This document shows, in pieces, positions 33,739 through 42,808 of a stretch of 48,435 nucleotides of DNA. Where the stretch lies: the NCBI GenBank assembly GCA_021286705.1, contig JAJTBW010000005.1:1-48435 (forward strand), in the 5' to 3' direction. Within the stretch, counting starts at the first letter, position 1; each line of letters starts with the position of its first letter. Below the pieces are notes generated by a model. It did no database searches, was not told where the DNA came from, and was given only the letters and a program-made list of their open reading frames with translations. The position numbers and the translations under genes are program-made. Source of the stretch: Sphingobacteriia bacterium. GTDB lineage: Bacteria; Bacteroidota; Bacteroidia; Bacteroidales; TTA-H9.

Positions 33739-35481
33739 ATGTCTAAATTGAAATATTATTCTTCACTAGTAGTAATAGCTCTGTTACTTACTACTTTTAG
33801 CAGTTTTGGAAGGGGATCTGTAGTCTCTCTGTTATCAGTGCCTGACTCCGTTAGTCAAGCGTCTTTAAAAAGGAATGCTGATGAATTTAGTGCCGCTTAT
33901 AAAAATCTTTTGTTAGGTGATAAAAGTGAGGCGCAAAAGAGATTCGAGGATCTGGTTGTAAAGTATCCGTGGGATGCTGCGTCACGATATGAACTTGCTA
34001 AAATCTATGTTGAGAATACAAGATATGAGGATGCCTCTGGACTTATGAAGACTGCAACAACTTTAGATGATAAAAATGTCTATTATTTCGAGTTGTTGGC
34101 ACAAATTTCAGAGGCCTTGGGTGATTCAGAGATGCTTATGGCATCACTTGAGCATTTGACTATTTTGAAACCTGAAAAAGGCCAATATCAAATGGCTTAT
34201 GCGCAACTATTAGCCAAAAATAGAGAGTTTAAAAAGGCTTTAAGTGCTACAGCAGAAGCTGAAAAGAGTTTAGGTTTTACTGAAGAGGTTGCTTTCATGC
34301 GCAGAGATATCTTTTTAGCAATGAACAAAGAGAAAGATGCTATAAAGGAGTTAAAAAAGCTTGCTGAACTAAACCCTGATGAGCCTAAGTATAAGACAAT
34401 GGTAGCCGACTTCTTTGTATCGGCTAAACGTTATAAAGAGGCAAAGAAAGAATACCTTTCCATGATTCAGGCTGACTCATCTAATGTGTACACATGGATT
34501 TCTCTGGCTGACCTATATCGTCAAATGGGTGAAGAATCGGATATGAATGAGGCTCTCCAACAAGCCTTTAAGAATCCATCTCTTGGATCGGACAGTAAAT
34601 TGCAGCTTTTGTTTACTTTCTACACCACGGAACAACTGTACGGTACCAAAATAGATAATGCTAAATTACTAGCTAAAGCCTTAATGACTGCCCATCCAAC
34701 TGATAGTAAGGTTAATGCTTTCTACGGTGATCTGATGTTTAGAATGAGGGATTATCCAGAGGCGAAAAAAGGCCTTTTAGCTTCGATGGCTGCTGATAGC
34801 AGTAGATATTTTGTTTGGGAACAGCTGTTAATTATTTTTTCCACTGATGGTGACTCTAATAATTTGGATAAATACAGTAAAAGAGCTGTTGAGCTTTTCC
34901 CGTACCAGCCTATACCATATTATTTCTATGGATTAAAACAGTATCGTTTAAAGAATTACGCTGAAGCTTTGAAACTGTTTAAATCAGGGGTGGATCTTGT
35001 TAATGAAAATCCAGTTCTTTCTGGTGAGTTTTATAAGTTCATAGGAGATATCTCTCATGAAATAGGCAATGTAGAGGAAAGTGACCGTGCATATGAGAAG
35101 AGTCTTCAATATGATCCGGATGATGGTTATGTACTTAATAACTATGCTTATTATCTGGCTCTGAGGGGAGAAAACTTAGAAAAAGCTCTTAGCATGGCAG
35201 AAAGGGCTGTTGAACTTAATCCAGGTAATTCAAATAATCTTGACACTTATGCTTGGGTACTATTTAAAAGGAAGGATTATAAGGAGGCCTTAGTTTGGAT
35301 CCTTAAAGCTATAAAAGCTAGTAATTCACTTAATGGTACTCTACTTGAACATTATGGTGACATCCTTTGGTTTCATAATCAGAAAGAGGAGGCAATTAAG
35401 TTATGGCAACAAGCTAAAGAAGCTGGAGCAAAAGGAACTACTCTTGAAACAAAACTATCGGAAAAGCGATATGTGGAGTAA
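33739..35481 (+). CDS. Secreted or periplasmic tetratricopeptide-repeat protein
   Basis: The 580-residue protein has an N-terminal signal sequence ('YYSSLVVIALLLTTFSSFGRG') and then TPR units over nearly the whole length. Clear examples are 'ASRYELAKIYVENTRYEDASGL', 'YTWISLADLYRQMGEESDM', 'GYVLNNYAYYLALRGENLEKAL' and 'NLDTYAWVLFKRKDYKEAL'. It is probably a periplasmic scaffold for protein interactions. It lies 5 bases before the DUF4292 lipoprotein gene, so a role in envelope assembly is plausible, but the partner is unknown. Confidence 0.85.
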   Translation: MSKLKYYSSLVVIALLLTTFSSFGRGSVVSLLSVPDSVSQASLKRNADEFSAAYKNLLLGDKSEAQKRFEDLVVKYPWDAASRYELAKIYVENTRYEDASGLMKTATTLDDKNVYYFELLAQISEALGDSEMLMASLEHLTILKPEKGQYQMAYAQLLAKNREFKKALSATAEAEKSLGFTEEVAFMRRDIFLAMNKEKDAIKELKKLAELNPDEPKYKTMVADFFVSAKRYKEAKKEYLSMIQADSSNVYTWISLADLYRQMGEESDMNEALQQAFKNPSLGSDSKLQLLFTFYTTEQLYGTKIDNAKLLAKALMTAHPTDSKVNAFYGDLMFRMRDYPEAKKGLLASMAADSSRYFVWEQLLIIFSTDGDSNNLDKYSKRAVELFPYQPIPYYFYGLKQYRLKNYAEALKLFKSGVDLVNENPVLSGEFYKFIGDISHEIGNVEESDRAYEKSLQYDPDDGYVLNNYAYYLALRGENLEKALSMAERAVELNPGNSNNLDTYAWVLFKRKDYKEALVWILKAIKASNSLNGTLLEHYGDILWFHNQKEEAIKLWQQAKEAGAKGTTLETKLSEKRYVE

Positions 35482-35486
35482 TTTTT

Positions 35487-36413
35487 ATGATCACAACTTA
35501 TTCTTCAATAACTGAAATGACCCACTTTAAATTGTTTTCTGGTTCTATCAAGAATTTTATACTAATGCTAGTGGATAAGTTACACCTTGTTAGAACAGGT
35601 TTCGTATTTCTAATACTTGTTTCTATAATTGTATTAGGCTCATGTGCTGCTGAGAAGAAGATGTTGCGTGCTCCTTTAAACGAGCTTGGAGACGACTATT
35701 TATTCCAAAAGATGGTTGACAGCCAGCCTGACTTCTCTACTCTTAGTATGAGAGCCTCGATTCAATATAAGGACAAGAAGAACGACATGGATCTGAAAGC
35801 AAATATCCGCATCGCAAAAGATAGTGCTATTTGGATTTCAGTCAGTCCGTTATTAGGAATAGAAGCTGCCAGGGTGATGTTTACAAAAGATAGTGTGAAA
35901 CTGATTGATAGGTTTAATAAGGCCTATTTTTCTGGAGATTATGCCTTTTTTGCAGATTTTTATAAACTTGATTTTGATTATGATATCATACAGAGTTTAC
36001 TTCTAGGCAATGATGTTAAGGGTTATGATAGGGGTGAACTTAAAGCGAGTGTGGATAATAAAATGTACTATCTAAGAACATCTCATCGTCGGAAATTCAA
36101 AAAGGAGGTACTCAATCATAGAGATGATATTAGATGCTTATTTCAAGATATCTGGCTTGATCCAACGATGTTTCGTATAAATAAGATTAAACTTAAAGAG
36201 GTCTCAAATCAGGATAGGGAGTTAATCGTAGAGTATCGTGATTTCTCAAAATTCTTGTTGAAGCAGTTAGCCTCTGTAATTGATGTCGAGGTTGTTGATA
36301 AAGAAAAAATTAATATTGTAATCAAATATTCAAAGGTCACGGTTAATGAGGAGATAAGTTTCCCCATATCGATCCCTTCGGGATATGAGCCTATTCATTT
36401 TTCAAAGGAATGA
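35487..36413 (+). CDS. DUF4292 family lipoprotein
   Basis: A 308-residue protein. The hydrophobic stretch 'FVFLILVSIIVLGSC' ends in a lipobox-like LGSC at about residue 53, followed by AAEKKM. The real start may be a later ATG (for example 35517 or 35565), because about 30 residues precede the hydrophobic core. The body ('RASIQYKDKKNDMDLKANIRIAKDSAIWISVSPLLGIEAARVMFT') matches DUF4292, a family with a LolB/LppX-like beta fold that may carry lipids or lipoproteins to the outer membrane. It overlaps the next gene by 4 bases (ATGA). Confidence 0.83.
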   Translation: MITTYSSITEMTHFKLFSGSIKNFILMLVDKLHLVRTGFVFLILVSIIVLGSCAAEKKMLRAPLNELGDDYLFQKMVDSQPDFSTLSMRASIQYKDKKNDMDLKANIRIAKDSAIWISVSPLLGIEAARVMFTKDSVKLIDRFNKAYFSGDYAFFADFYKLDFDYDIIQSLLLGNDVKGYDRGELKASVDNKMYYLRTSHRRKFKKEVLNHRDDIRCLFQDIWLDPTMFRINKIKLKEVSNQDRELIVEYRDFSKFLLKQLASVIDVEVVDKEKINIVIKYSKVTVNEEISFPISIPSGYEPIHFSKE

Positions 36414-37699
36414 AAATGAGTAATTCAACATTTTATGTTAAGATTTTCAGTTTGTTAATGCTAGTTACTCTTATACTAACTGGCAATGATATCTATGGTC
36501 AATCATCAGCTAGAAAAAAGCTTGAAAGCCAAAGAAAAGGTATTGAAAATGAGATTATTAATTTGAATAGTGCTCTGAAGGAGGTTACGAACAATCGTAA
36601 GGAGGCACTAAGACGTGCAATCATTTTAGGTGCGACTATCCAAAAAAGAGAGGAACTGATAGGAACTATTCAAAAGGAGGTGGATCTATTAGATCAGCGT
36701 ATAGAAGGTGCACAAAATCAAATGAATCGATTGAACAGTGAACTTGTCACACTCAAAAGTGATTACGCACGAATGGTTTCCGCCGCATGGATAAATAGAG
36801 GGAAGTTTAACCGTTTGATGTTTTTGTTATCATCTCAAAGTTTTAATCAGGCATATCTGCGCCTGAAGTATTTTCAGCAATATGGGGAGTTTCGTCGTGA
36901 ACAAGCTCGTTTGATAGTTGCCACTAATGATAGTATAATGATTCAAAAAAGGCAACTTTCAAATTTGCGATTGCAACGACAAGGATCGTTAGTAAAGCTT
37001 GATAATGAGAAGAAGAATTTGGTCAATGAGCGTTCTGAGCAAGAAACGAATGCTATAAAACTGGCTGGCAGACAGGAGGAGATAAAGCGAGACATTGCCA
37101 GGAAAAAAGCTGCTGAACGTGAGCTAAAAGAGGGGATTGAGAAGATGATTGCTGAAGAAATTCGACTCGCCAACGCCAAAAAAGCAAAATCCACCAAGAA
37201 AAAGATTTCTAATGATAAAAATAAAACCAATGCGCCTTCTAAATCTGATGTGTTTGAACTGACACCCGAGGAGAAATTACTAAGCCAGAATTTTGCAGGT
37301 AATAGGGGAAGACTCCCTTGGCCCGTTGAAAAGGGGTATGTTTCTGAACCTTTTGGTGAGCATGCACATCCGATTGTGAAAAGTATTAGAACAAGAAATA
37401 ACGGTGTCAATATCGCCAGTCCAAAAAATACTGAGTGTAGAGCTGTTTTTGAGGGTGTTGTTACAAGAGTAATGTCTATTCCAGGGTATAATTCTGTAGT
37501 GATTATCAGACATGGTAATTATTTATCAGTATATTCTAACCTTTCTGAGGTATATGTAAGTCAAGGTTCTAAGGTTTCTAACCGCCAAACTCTTGGTAGA
37601 GTTGCAACAGCTGAAAATGGTGTTGAAACAGACTTACATTTTGAAATATGGGATGGAAAAACTCAGATTAATCCGATGTTCTGGCTTAGCCCTAGATAA
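36410..37699 (+). CDS. EnvC-like murein hydrolase activator, M23/LytM with degenerate active site
   Basis: A 429-residue protein. A signal sequence ends near 'NDIYGQSS' (residue 30); a long coiled coil runs from about 32 to 250; a Lys/Asn-rich linker follows; and the LytM domain is at about 295-429 ('RLPWPVEKGYVSEPFGEHAHP', 'GYNSVVIIRHGNYLSVYSNL'). The catalytic HxxxD motif of active enzymes is replaced by 'NNGVNI', and the second His pair reads DLH. It is therefore probably not a peptidase but an EnvC-type activator of amidases at the septum. The start at 36410 overlaps DUF4292 by 4 bases; ATG at 36416 has a better-spaced AAGGA and may be the true start. Confidence 0.9.
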   Translation: MKMSNSTFYVKIFSLLMLVTLILTGNDIYGQSSARKKLESQRKGIENEIINLNSALKEVTNNRKEALRRAIILGATIQKREELIGTIQKEVDLLDQRIEGAQNQMNRLNSELVTLKSDYARMVSAAWINRGKFNRLMFLLSSQSFNQAYLRLKYFQQYGEFRREQARLIVATNDSIMIQKRQLSNLRLQRQGSLVKLDNEKKNLVNERSEQETNAIKLAGRQEEIKRDIARKKAAERELKEGIEKMIAEEIRLANAKKAKSTKKKISNDKNKTNAPSKSDVFELTPEEKLLSQNFAGNRGRLPWPVEKGYVSEPFGEHAHPIVKSIRTRNNGVNIASPKNTECRAVFEGVVTRVMSIPGYNSVVIIRHGNYLSVYSNLSEVYVSQGSKVSNRQTLGRVATAENGVETDLHFEIWDGKTQINPMFWLSPR

Positions 37700-37761
37700 T
37701 AGATCTATTTTGGATTAGTTACAACTAGGCAGATTATTTATCTTCTGAATACATATCAGTT

Positions 37762-38208
37762 TTATTTGTATTCTGTTTTATACACTTTTGAGTAAGACAG
37801 AATAACTTTTCCATTCTTTGTTCTCCATGTTTTATAGAGTCTTCCTCCTCCAACCGTATCTAGTTTAGCCATGGTATCGTATGGCTTTTCATTAAATGAT
37901 GCTAGCAACCAAACCTCTTTAGAATAATCTTCTGATTCTTGAGAAAACCTCCATTTTCCAGTTTCAGTCCCACGAGCTGATGTTAAAATGATCTCTTCGC
38001 CATCTAATTCAATCCGGATTGGAGCATCCACCGAATCAGGCAAGGTTAATTGATTTAAAGGTACAGCTACATCTGAAAGTTCTCGTGTTACTCCTGTCAT
38101 ACGATATTCTCCTTCTGGGTCAAATGCTTTCTTCTTTGAACAAGAGGATAGTAATAATGCGATAGAAAGTATGGTGGTTAGTAATACTAGACTTTTAATT
38201 CTGCTCAT
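37762..38208 (-). CDS. Small predicted lipoprotein (lipocalin-like)
   Basis: The 148-residue protein has a signal peptide and lipobox, 'ALLLSSC', with the acylated Cys near residue 23 followed by SKKKAFDPEGEY. The rest is predicted beta-strand ('GEYRMTGVTRELSD', 'IRIELDGEEIILTSA', 'GKWRFSQESEDYSKEVWLLASF'), which suggests a small lipocalin-like barrel. I do not recognise a named family. It is divergent from the TetR efflux operon and shares the 123-base intergenic region with its operator-like palindromes, so it might share control. Confidence 0.72.
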   Translation of the reverse strand: MSRIKSLVLLTTILSIALLLSSCSKKKAFDPEGEYRMTGVTRELSDVAVPLNQLTLPDSVDAPIRIELDGEEIILTSARGTETGKWRFSQESEDYSKEVWLLASFNEKPYDTMAKLDTVGGGRLYKTWRTKNGKVILSYSKVYKTEYK

Positions 38209-38253
38209 TGGTGAATAGGTTTATGTTAATTTTTTGCAAAAGAATACAAAAAA

Positions 38254-38285
38254 CTTGACATGTCAATCTATAAGATATACTTTTG
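38254..38285 (+). promoter_or_regulatory. Promoter and palindromic operator of the TetR efflux operon
   Basis: The 12-base perfect palindrome TTGACATGTCAA (38255-38266) overlaps the -33 TTG. After 20 bases comes TACTTTTG (38278-38285), a TAnnTTTG -7 box. A second, weaker inverted pair, AACC-AAAT-GGTT, lies just downstream (38298-38309). A repressor such as the adjacent TetR protein could block the promoter by binding either. Confidence 0.6.
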
Positions 38286-38331
38286 CCGAAAAATTAAACC
38301 AAATGGTTAAACATAGTAATCTGTCTAAGTA

Positions 38332-38967
38332 ATGAATAAACAAGATACTACAACTGAGTCTACCATTCTTGATGCAGCTCGAAGGGTGTTTATAGCCAAA
38401 GGATTTGAGGGTGCTCGCATGCAAGAAATAGCAAATGAAGCAGGAATTAACAAAGCACTGTTGCATTATTATTTTAGGAGTAAGGATAAATTGTTTGAAG
38501 CTGTTTTCGTGGATGCATTTGTTCAATTTGTCCCGGGTTTGCTTATTACCTTGAATAATCCTCTTCCTTTATTTGAGAAGATTCCTTATTTCGTCAGTCA
38601 CTATATTGATGCATTAAGTACAAATCCTTTTATCCCGGGATTTATCCTTCATGAGCTTGGTAACAATCCTGGAAGAGTCGCAAAAATAATCCGGTCTTCT
38701 GGATTAAATCCAGGACAGTTCTTAGAGCAAGTTGAGACCGAGAAAAGAGCTGGGACTATCAGAGATATTGATGGAAGGCAGTTGATTGTAAATATGTTGG
38801 CATTATGTATATTCCCTTTTGTTGGGAAGCCAATTCTTAAAGCTGTTATGTTTTCCGGAAATGAAGAGGAGTTTAATCGTTTTCTAAGCACCAGAAAAAA
38901 AGAGGCCGCTGATTTTATTATAAATGCAATTAAAATTGACCAGAATGAGAACATTAGCGAAGCTTAA
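38332..38967 (+). CDS. TetR family transcriptional regulator
   Basis: A 211-residue protein. The N-terminal helix-turn-helix is clear: 'ILDAARRVFIAKGFEGARMQEIANEAGINKALLHYYFRSKDKLFEAV' covers residues about 12-58, with the recognition helix at 'NKALLHYYF'. The C-terminal part is the ligand-binding, dimerising domain. It leads an operon with outer membrane channel, adaptor and ABC export genes, parallel to E. coli ybiH (cecR)-ybhGFSR, where the TetR protein represses its own operon. The inducer is unknown. Confidence 0.93.
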   Translation: MNKQDTTTESTILDAARRVFIAKGFEGARMQEIANEAGINKALLHYYFRSKDKLFEAVFVDAFVQFVPGLLITLNNPLPLFEKIPYFVSHYIDALSTNPFIPGFILHELGNNPGRVAKIIRSSGLNPGQFLEQVETEKRAGTIRDIDGRQLIVNMLALCIFPFVGKPILKAVMFSGNEEEFNRFLSTRKKEAADFIINAIKIDQNENISEA

Positions 38968-40234
38968 GACAATTAGACATGGTTTAGTGAGTTCGATTTT
39001 TGTTATAGGTTTATCGATACCTGCTTTTAGCCAATATTCCTTAAATACCTTAATAGACTCTGCAACTCAGAATTATCCGGGACTCAATCAGAGGATTCTT
39101 AACTCTGAGATTAAGGATAATGGTAACTCAGGATTGAGTAAAAGATTTCTTCCCCAGTTCAATCTTACTGCCCAAGGAAGCTGGCAATCTGATGTAACCT
39201 CTTTGCCTATCTCACTTCCAAATGTGAAAATACCCGAGATGCCAAAGGACTCTTGGAAGGCTCAACTTGAAATTCAGCAACTCATCTATGATGGGGGTAA
39301 CATCCAAAATCAGAAAGATCTATTAAATGTTCAAAACCTATTAGATGATAACGTACTGGCCGGTGATCTTTGGCAGTTGACTTCTCAAGTAACGGATCAA
39401 TACTACTCCTACTTTATCCTGATTTCGGCTAATGAGCAATTATTGGCAACAAGAATGGTGCTCAATGAAAGAAAAAAGATCTATCTCACTTCTTTGAAAT
39501 ATGGTTCAACCTCTGAGGAAGAAGGGCTAATCTTAGATGCTGAGGTGTTGAAAATTGATCAGCAAATGGAAGAGAATTCATCGACCAATGATGGTATTCT
39601 TAGAACGTTAGAGATTCTGACTGGATTACACTCCATTTCTCTAGCGAGGCCAGCTGTTGATATCGCTCTTCAACCCGATGTAAATATTCAGAATAATCGC
39701 CCTGAATTGGCTCGATTCTCTTTGATGCAACAACGCCTTGATTTGAATATTAAGAATAGGCAAGCGATAAAGCTGCCTCAACTGGGTGCCTTTGTTCAAA
39801 CTGGATATGGCCGTCCCAGTCTTAATATGCTAAATACTGAGTTTGATTTTTATGCAATGGTCGGCATTAAGGCTTCATGGAATCTATTTGATTGGGGTAT
39901 AGTACGTAAAGATAAAGCTGTCTTATCAGTTCAAAAGGAGATTATCAGTTCTCAAAGAGAAGTATATAATCAGAAGATTAATAGCCAAAGCGAACAGCTT
40001 AAAAGCGATGCTAAAAAGTATAGTGATTTGATTCTTCTTGATAACCAGCAAATAGAATTAAGAGAGAGGATTGCAAAGATTGCAACGCTTCGTTTTGATG
40101 AAGGCGTAATGAATGCGGCTGATCTTGTTGCAAGGTTGAATGATGTGACCATTGCTAAGATTCAGCATCAATTACATTTAATTAGATTACAGCAAACTAT
40201 AGTAAAGTATAATCAACTATTTGGTCAGAAATAA
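38945..40234 (+). CDS. TolC family outer membrane efflux protein
   Basis: A 429-residue protein when started at the ATG at 38945, which places a signal peptide ('LVSSIFVIGLSIPAFSQ') near the N terminus; a start at 38924 would add seven residues. The signal is followed by 'SLNTLIDSATQNYPGLNQ', the first helix of TolC-type channels. Two repeats of long helices follow ('LQQRLDLNIKNRQAIKLPQLGAFVQTGYGRPS', 'ADLVARLNDVTIAKIQ'). It forms the trimeric outer-membrane exit duct for the exporter. It overlaps the tetR gene by 23 bases and the adaptor gene by 1. Confidence 0.93.
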   Translation: MRTLAKLKTIRHGLVSSIFVIGLSIPAFSQYSLNTLIDSATQNYPGLNQRILNSEIKDNGNSGLSKRFLPQFNLTAQGSWQSDVTSLPISLPNVKIPEMPKDSWKAQLEIQQLIYDGGNIQNQKDLLNVQNLLDDNVLAGDLWQLTSQVTDQYYSYFILISANEQLLATRMVLNERKKIYLTSLKYGSTSEEEGLILDAEVLKIDQQMEENSSTNDGILRTLEILTGLHSISLARPAVDIALQPDVNIQNNRPELARFSLMQQRLDLNIKNRQAIKLPQLGAFVQTGYGRPSLNMLNTEFDFYAMVGIKASWNLFDWGIVRKDKAVLSVQKEIISSQREVYNQKINSQSEQLKSDAKKYSDLILLDNQQIELRERIAKIATLRFDEGVMNAADLVARLNDVTIAKIQHQLHLIRLQQTIVKYNQLFGQK

Positions 40235-41154
40235 TGAAGACAGAAATGAAAAAGAATACCGTTACAGTTATTATTGGATTAGTACTGGGTTTTATTGCCG
40301 TATCATGTTCTAGTGACAAAGGACAGCCAGATGCTTATGGTAATTTTGAGATTACAGAGGTAACTGTAGCATCTCAGGTTAACGGGCAGGTAATGTCACT
40401 TTTAATTGATGAGGGACAACAGGTTAAAAAGGGTGATACATTGGCTATAATTGATACAGTCTCTTTGAAAATAAAGACTGACCAGATTTTGAAGCAGATT
40501 GAGTCTGTTCAATCTAAATTGTCATCACTTGAGGCTCAAGAAAACGTTTATGTTCAGCAAAAAGAGACTTTGGTGATAGATCGTGATCGTATGGTCAATT
40601 TATTAAAAGGAGGGGCTGGTACTCAAAAACAACTTGATGATTTGAATGGGGCTATAAAGCTTGCGCAACGACAACAGGAGGCTGTTAGGGCTCAAAAGAG
40701 CTCTGTATCAGCTGAGGTTTCAGTACTTAAAGTTCAGTTGGCGGATGTTAAGCTTGCGATTGACAGATCATATATTACTGCGCCAATAGATGGTGTTATT
40801 CTTACGAAGTTGGTGGAAGCAGGTGGATATGCTATGGTTGGTAAGGGGCTATTTCAAATGGCCAACATTGCAGAGCTTTTTCTGAGATGTTATGTTTCTG
40901 AACCACAATTACCCTTTGTAAAAATTGGTGATTCTGTAGATATAGCTGTGGATAAGAATGAGGCACTTGCTAAGTTTCCGGCTGTCATAACATGGGTCTC
41001 AGACAAGGCTGAGTTTACCCCTAAGACTATTCAGACCAAAGAGGAGAGGGTTAATTTGGTCTATGCCGTGAAGGTGAAGGTGGAAAATAAGAAAGGGGAA
41101 CTTAAAGCTGGTATGCCAGGTGAATTGTATCTAAGGAATAATTCGAATGATTAA
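40234..41154 (+). CDS. HlyD/YbhG-like membrane fusion lipoprotein
   Basis: The 306-residue periplasmic adaptor links the ABC exporter to TolC. The N terminus, 'MKKNTVTVIIGLVLGFIAVSCSS', has a lipobox (VSC), so it is probably anchored by lipid. The biotinyl-lipoyl half motifs are 'VASQVNGQVMSLLIDEGQQVKKGDTLAIID' and 'SYITAPIDGVILTKLVEAGG', separated by a coiled-coil hairpin (about 70-180). A beta-barrel part follows ('ANIAELFLRCYVSEPQLPFVKIGD'). It is close to E. coli YbhG in layout. The ATG at 40246 (MKKN...) may be the true start. Confidence 0.92.
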   Translation: MKTEMKKNTVTVIIGLVLGFIAVSCSSDKGQPDAYGNFEITEVTVASQVNGQVMSLLIDEGQQVKKGDTLAIIDTVSLKIKTDQILKQIESVQSKLSSLEAQENVYVQQKETLVIDRDRMVNLLKGGAGTQKQLDDLNGAIKLAQRQQEAVRAQKSSVSAEVSVLKVQLADVKLAIDRSYITAPIDGVILTKLVEAGGYAMVGKGLFQMANIAELFLRCYVSEPQLPFVKIGDSVDIAVDKNEALAKFPAVITWVSDKAEFTPKTIQTKEERVNLVYAVKVKVENKKGELKAGMPGELYLRNNSND

Positions 41155-42073
41155 GATATCTAATGTCTCGAAAACGTACCCTGGGGGTGTTAGAGCATTA
41201 AATAATATCTCCTTGCAGATAGAGGATGCTGAGCTATATGGGTGTATTGGTCCTGATGGAGCCGGTAAGAGCACGCTTTTTAGAATGATTGTATCATTGC
41301 TTATACCAGATGCTGGTACCATTGAAGTAAATGGTTTAGACATTGTATCGAATTATAAGCAAATTAGGTCGAAAGTTGGGTATATGCCAGGTCGATTCTC
41401 ACTATATCCAGACCTTTCAGTAAAGGAGAATATTAACTTTTTCGCCTCCATTTTTAATACAACATTTGAAAAGAACTATCATATTATCAAAGATATTTAT
41501 GATCAATTGTCACCTTTTTCAGATCGACCGGCAGGTAAGTTATCAGGGGGGATGAAGCAAAAGTTAGCTCTTTGTTGTGCTTTAATTCATAATCCGGAAG
41601 TTCTTATCTTGGATGAACCGACAACAGGTGTTGATGCTGTCTCAAGAATTGAGTTTTGGCAGATTCTTGCAGGGCTGAAAGCTTCGGGAATGACTATTGT
41701 AGTCTCAACTCCCTACATGGATGAGGCGACCCTTTGTGATCGAGTTTCTTTGATTCAAGGGGGTGAGATTTTGACCTCCGGTACGCCGGTTCAAATCACT
41801 GAGGCATTTCCAGCCGCTTTATTTAGTGTTAGGACAAGGCATTCAATGTATTCACTGGTTGAGGTTTTAAGGCAGATGCCTGAGATTAGTTCAGCTTTTT
41901 TATTTGGGCAGGCAATTCATGTGGTATCAAAAGATATGACGTTAACCAGTGAGATGTTACAAGCGATGTTGAATCAATCACAATACGAAGAGATCGGTGT
42001 TTCAAAAATTACACCTACTATTGAGGATTGCTTTATGTATTTAACGGATCAAACTAACATCAGCCATGGATAG
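41147..42073 (+). CDS. ABC transporter ATP-binding protein, YbhF N-terminal half type
   Basis: A 308-residue NBD. Walker A is 'GPDGAGKST', the signature is canonical 'LSGGMKQK' and Walker B 'VLILDEPTTGVD'. The H-loop position, usually His, is Pro in 'STPYMDEA'. E. coli YbhF has the same features in its first NBD (GPDGAGKT; Ser at the H-loop). The extra C-terminal 80 residues also match that half. So this gene equals the first half of YbhF. It overlaps the adaptor gene and the second ATPase gene by 8 bases each. Confidence 0.93.
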   Translation: MIKISNVSKTYPGGVRALNNISLQIEDAELYGCIGPDGAGKSTLFRMIVSLLIPDAGTIEVNGLDIVSNYKQIRSKVGYMPGRFSLYPDLSVKENINFFASIFNTTFEKNYHIIKDIYDQLSPFSDRPAGKLSGGMKQKLALCCALIHNPEVLILDEPTTGVDAVSRIEFWQILAGLKASGMTIVVSTPYMDEATLCDRVSLIQGGEILTSGTPVQITEAFPAALFSVRTRHSMYSLVEVLRQMPEISSAFLFGQAIHVVSKDMTLTSEMLQAMLNQSQYEEIGVSKITPTIEDCFMYLTDQTNISHG

Positions 42074-42806
42074 AGAAAAGGTTATTGAGGTTAAGAACCT
42101 CGTCAAGAAATTTGGATCATTCACGGCTAACGATAATCTGACTTTTGATGTCTATAAAGGAGAGATTTTTGGGTTCTTAGGTGCGAATGGAGCAGGTAAG
42201 ACAACTGCAATGAAGATCTTGTGTGGCTTGAGTAAGCCTAGTTCTGGTGATATAAGAATTGTGGGATATGATGTTTATCATGAGACTGAAAGGATCAAAA
42301 ACTCTATAGGGTATATGAGTCAGAAGTTTTCTCTCTATGATGATCTTACAGTTTGGGAAAACTTTCGATTTTTCGGTGGAATCTATGGGTTAAGTAGAAA
42401 AGAGATTGAATCGCAAACTCAACTTCTTTTAAACAGACTGGGTATCTGGAGTTATAAAGATAGAATTATCTCTTCTATACCTCTAGGTTGGAAACAGAAG
42501 CTTGCTTTTTCTGTAGCTATTATGCATCGGCCAGCAATTGTGTTTCTGGATGAGCCAACAGGAGGGGTTGATCCGGTAACACGTCGACAGTTCTGGGATC
42601 TGATATATCAAGCTGCATCAGAAGGCTATACTGTTTTTGTGACTACTCACTATATGGACGAGGCTGAATATTGTGATCGGGTTTCGATTATGGTGGATGG
42701 TAGAATTCGGGCTTTGGATACCCCCGAGAATTTGAAATCGACATTTGATTGTCAAGACATGCAGGACGTTTTTATTAAACTCGCCAGAGAGGCAAAATAT
42801 CAGTAA
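42066..42806 (+). CDS. ABC transporter ATP-binding protein, YbhF C-terminal half type
   Basis: A 246-residue NBD. Walker A is 'GANGAGKTT', Walker B 'IVFLDEPTGGVD' and the H-loop 'TTHYMDEA' keeps its His. The signature is the unusual 'IPLGWKQKLAFS' instead of LSGGQ, like 'LPLGFKQRLALA' in the second NBD of E. coli YbhF. With the preceding gene it would give a heterodimer with one good ATP site: this Walker A and His face the partner's LSGGM. It probably powers export by the two downstream permeases. Confidence 0.93.
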   Translation: MDREKVIEVKNLVKKFGSFTANDNLTFDVYKGEIFGFLGANGAGKTTAMKILCGLSKPSSGDIRIVGYDVYHETERIKNSIGYMSQKFSLYDDLTVWENFRFFGGIYGLSRKEIESQTQLLLNRLGIWSYKDRIISSIPLGWKQKLAFSVAIMHRPAIVFLDEPTGGVDPVTRRQFWDLIYQAASEGYTVFVTTHYMDEAEYCDRVSIMVDGRIRALDTPENLKSTFDCQDMQDVFIKLAREAKYQ

Positions 42807-42808
42807 TA

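Noticed and set aside
36943..37410. 155-codon open frame on the minus strand
   Set aside because: It lies wholly inside the EnvC-like gene on the other strand, and its Ser/Phe/Leu-rich product looks like antisense of Lys/Glu-rich coiled coil.
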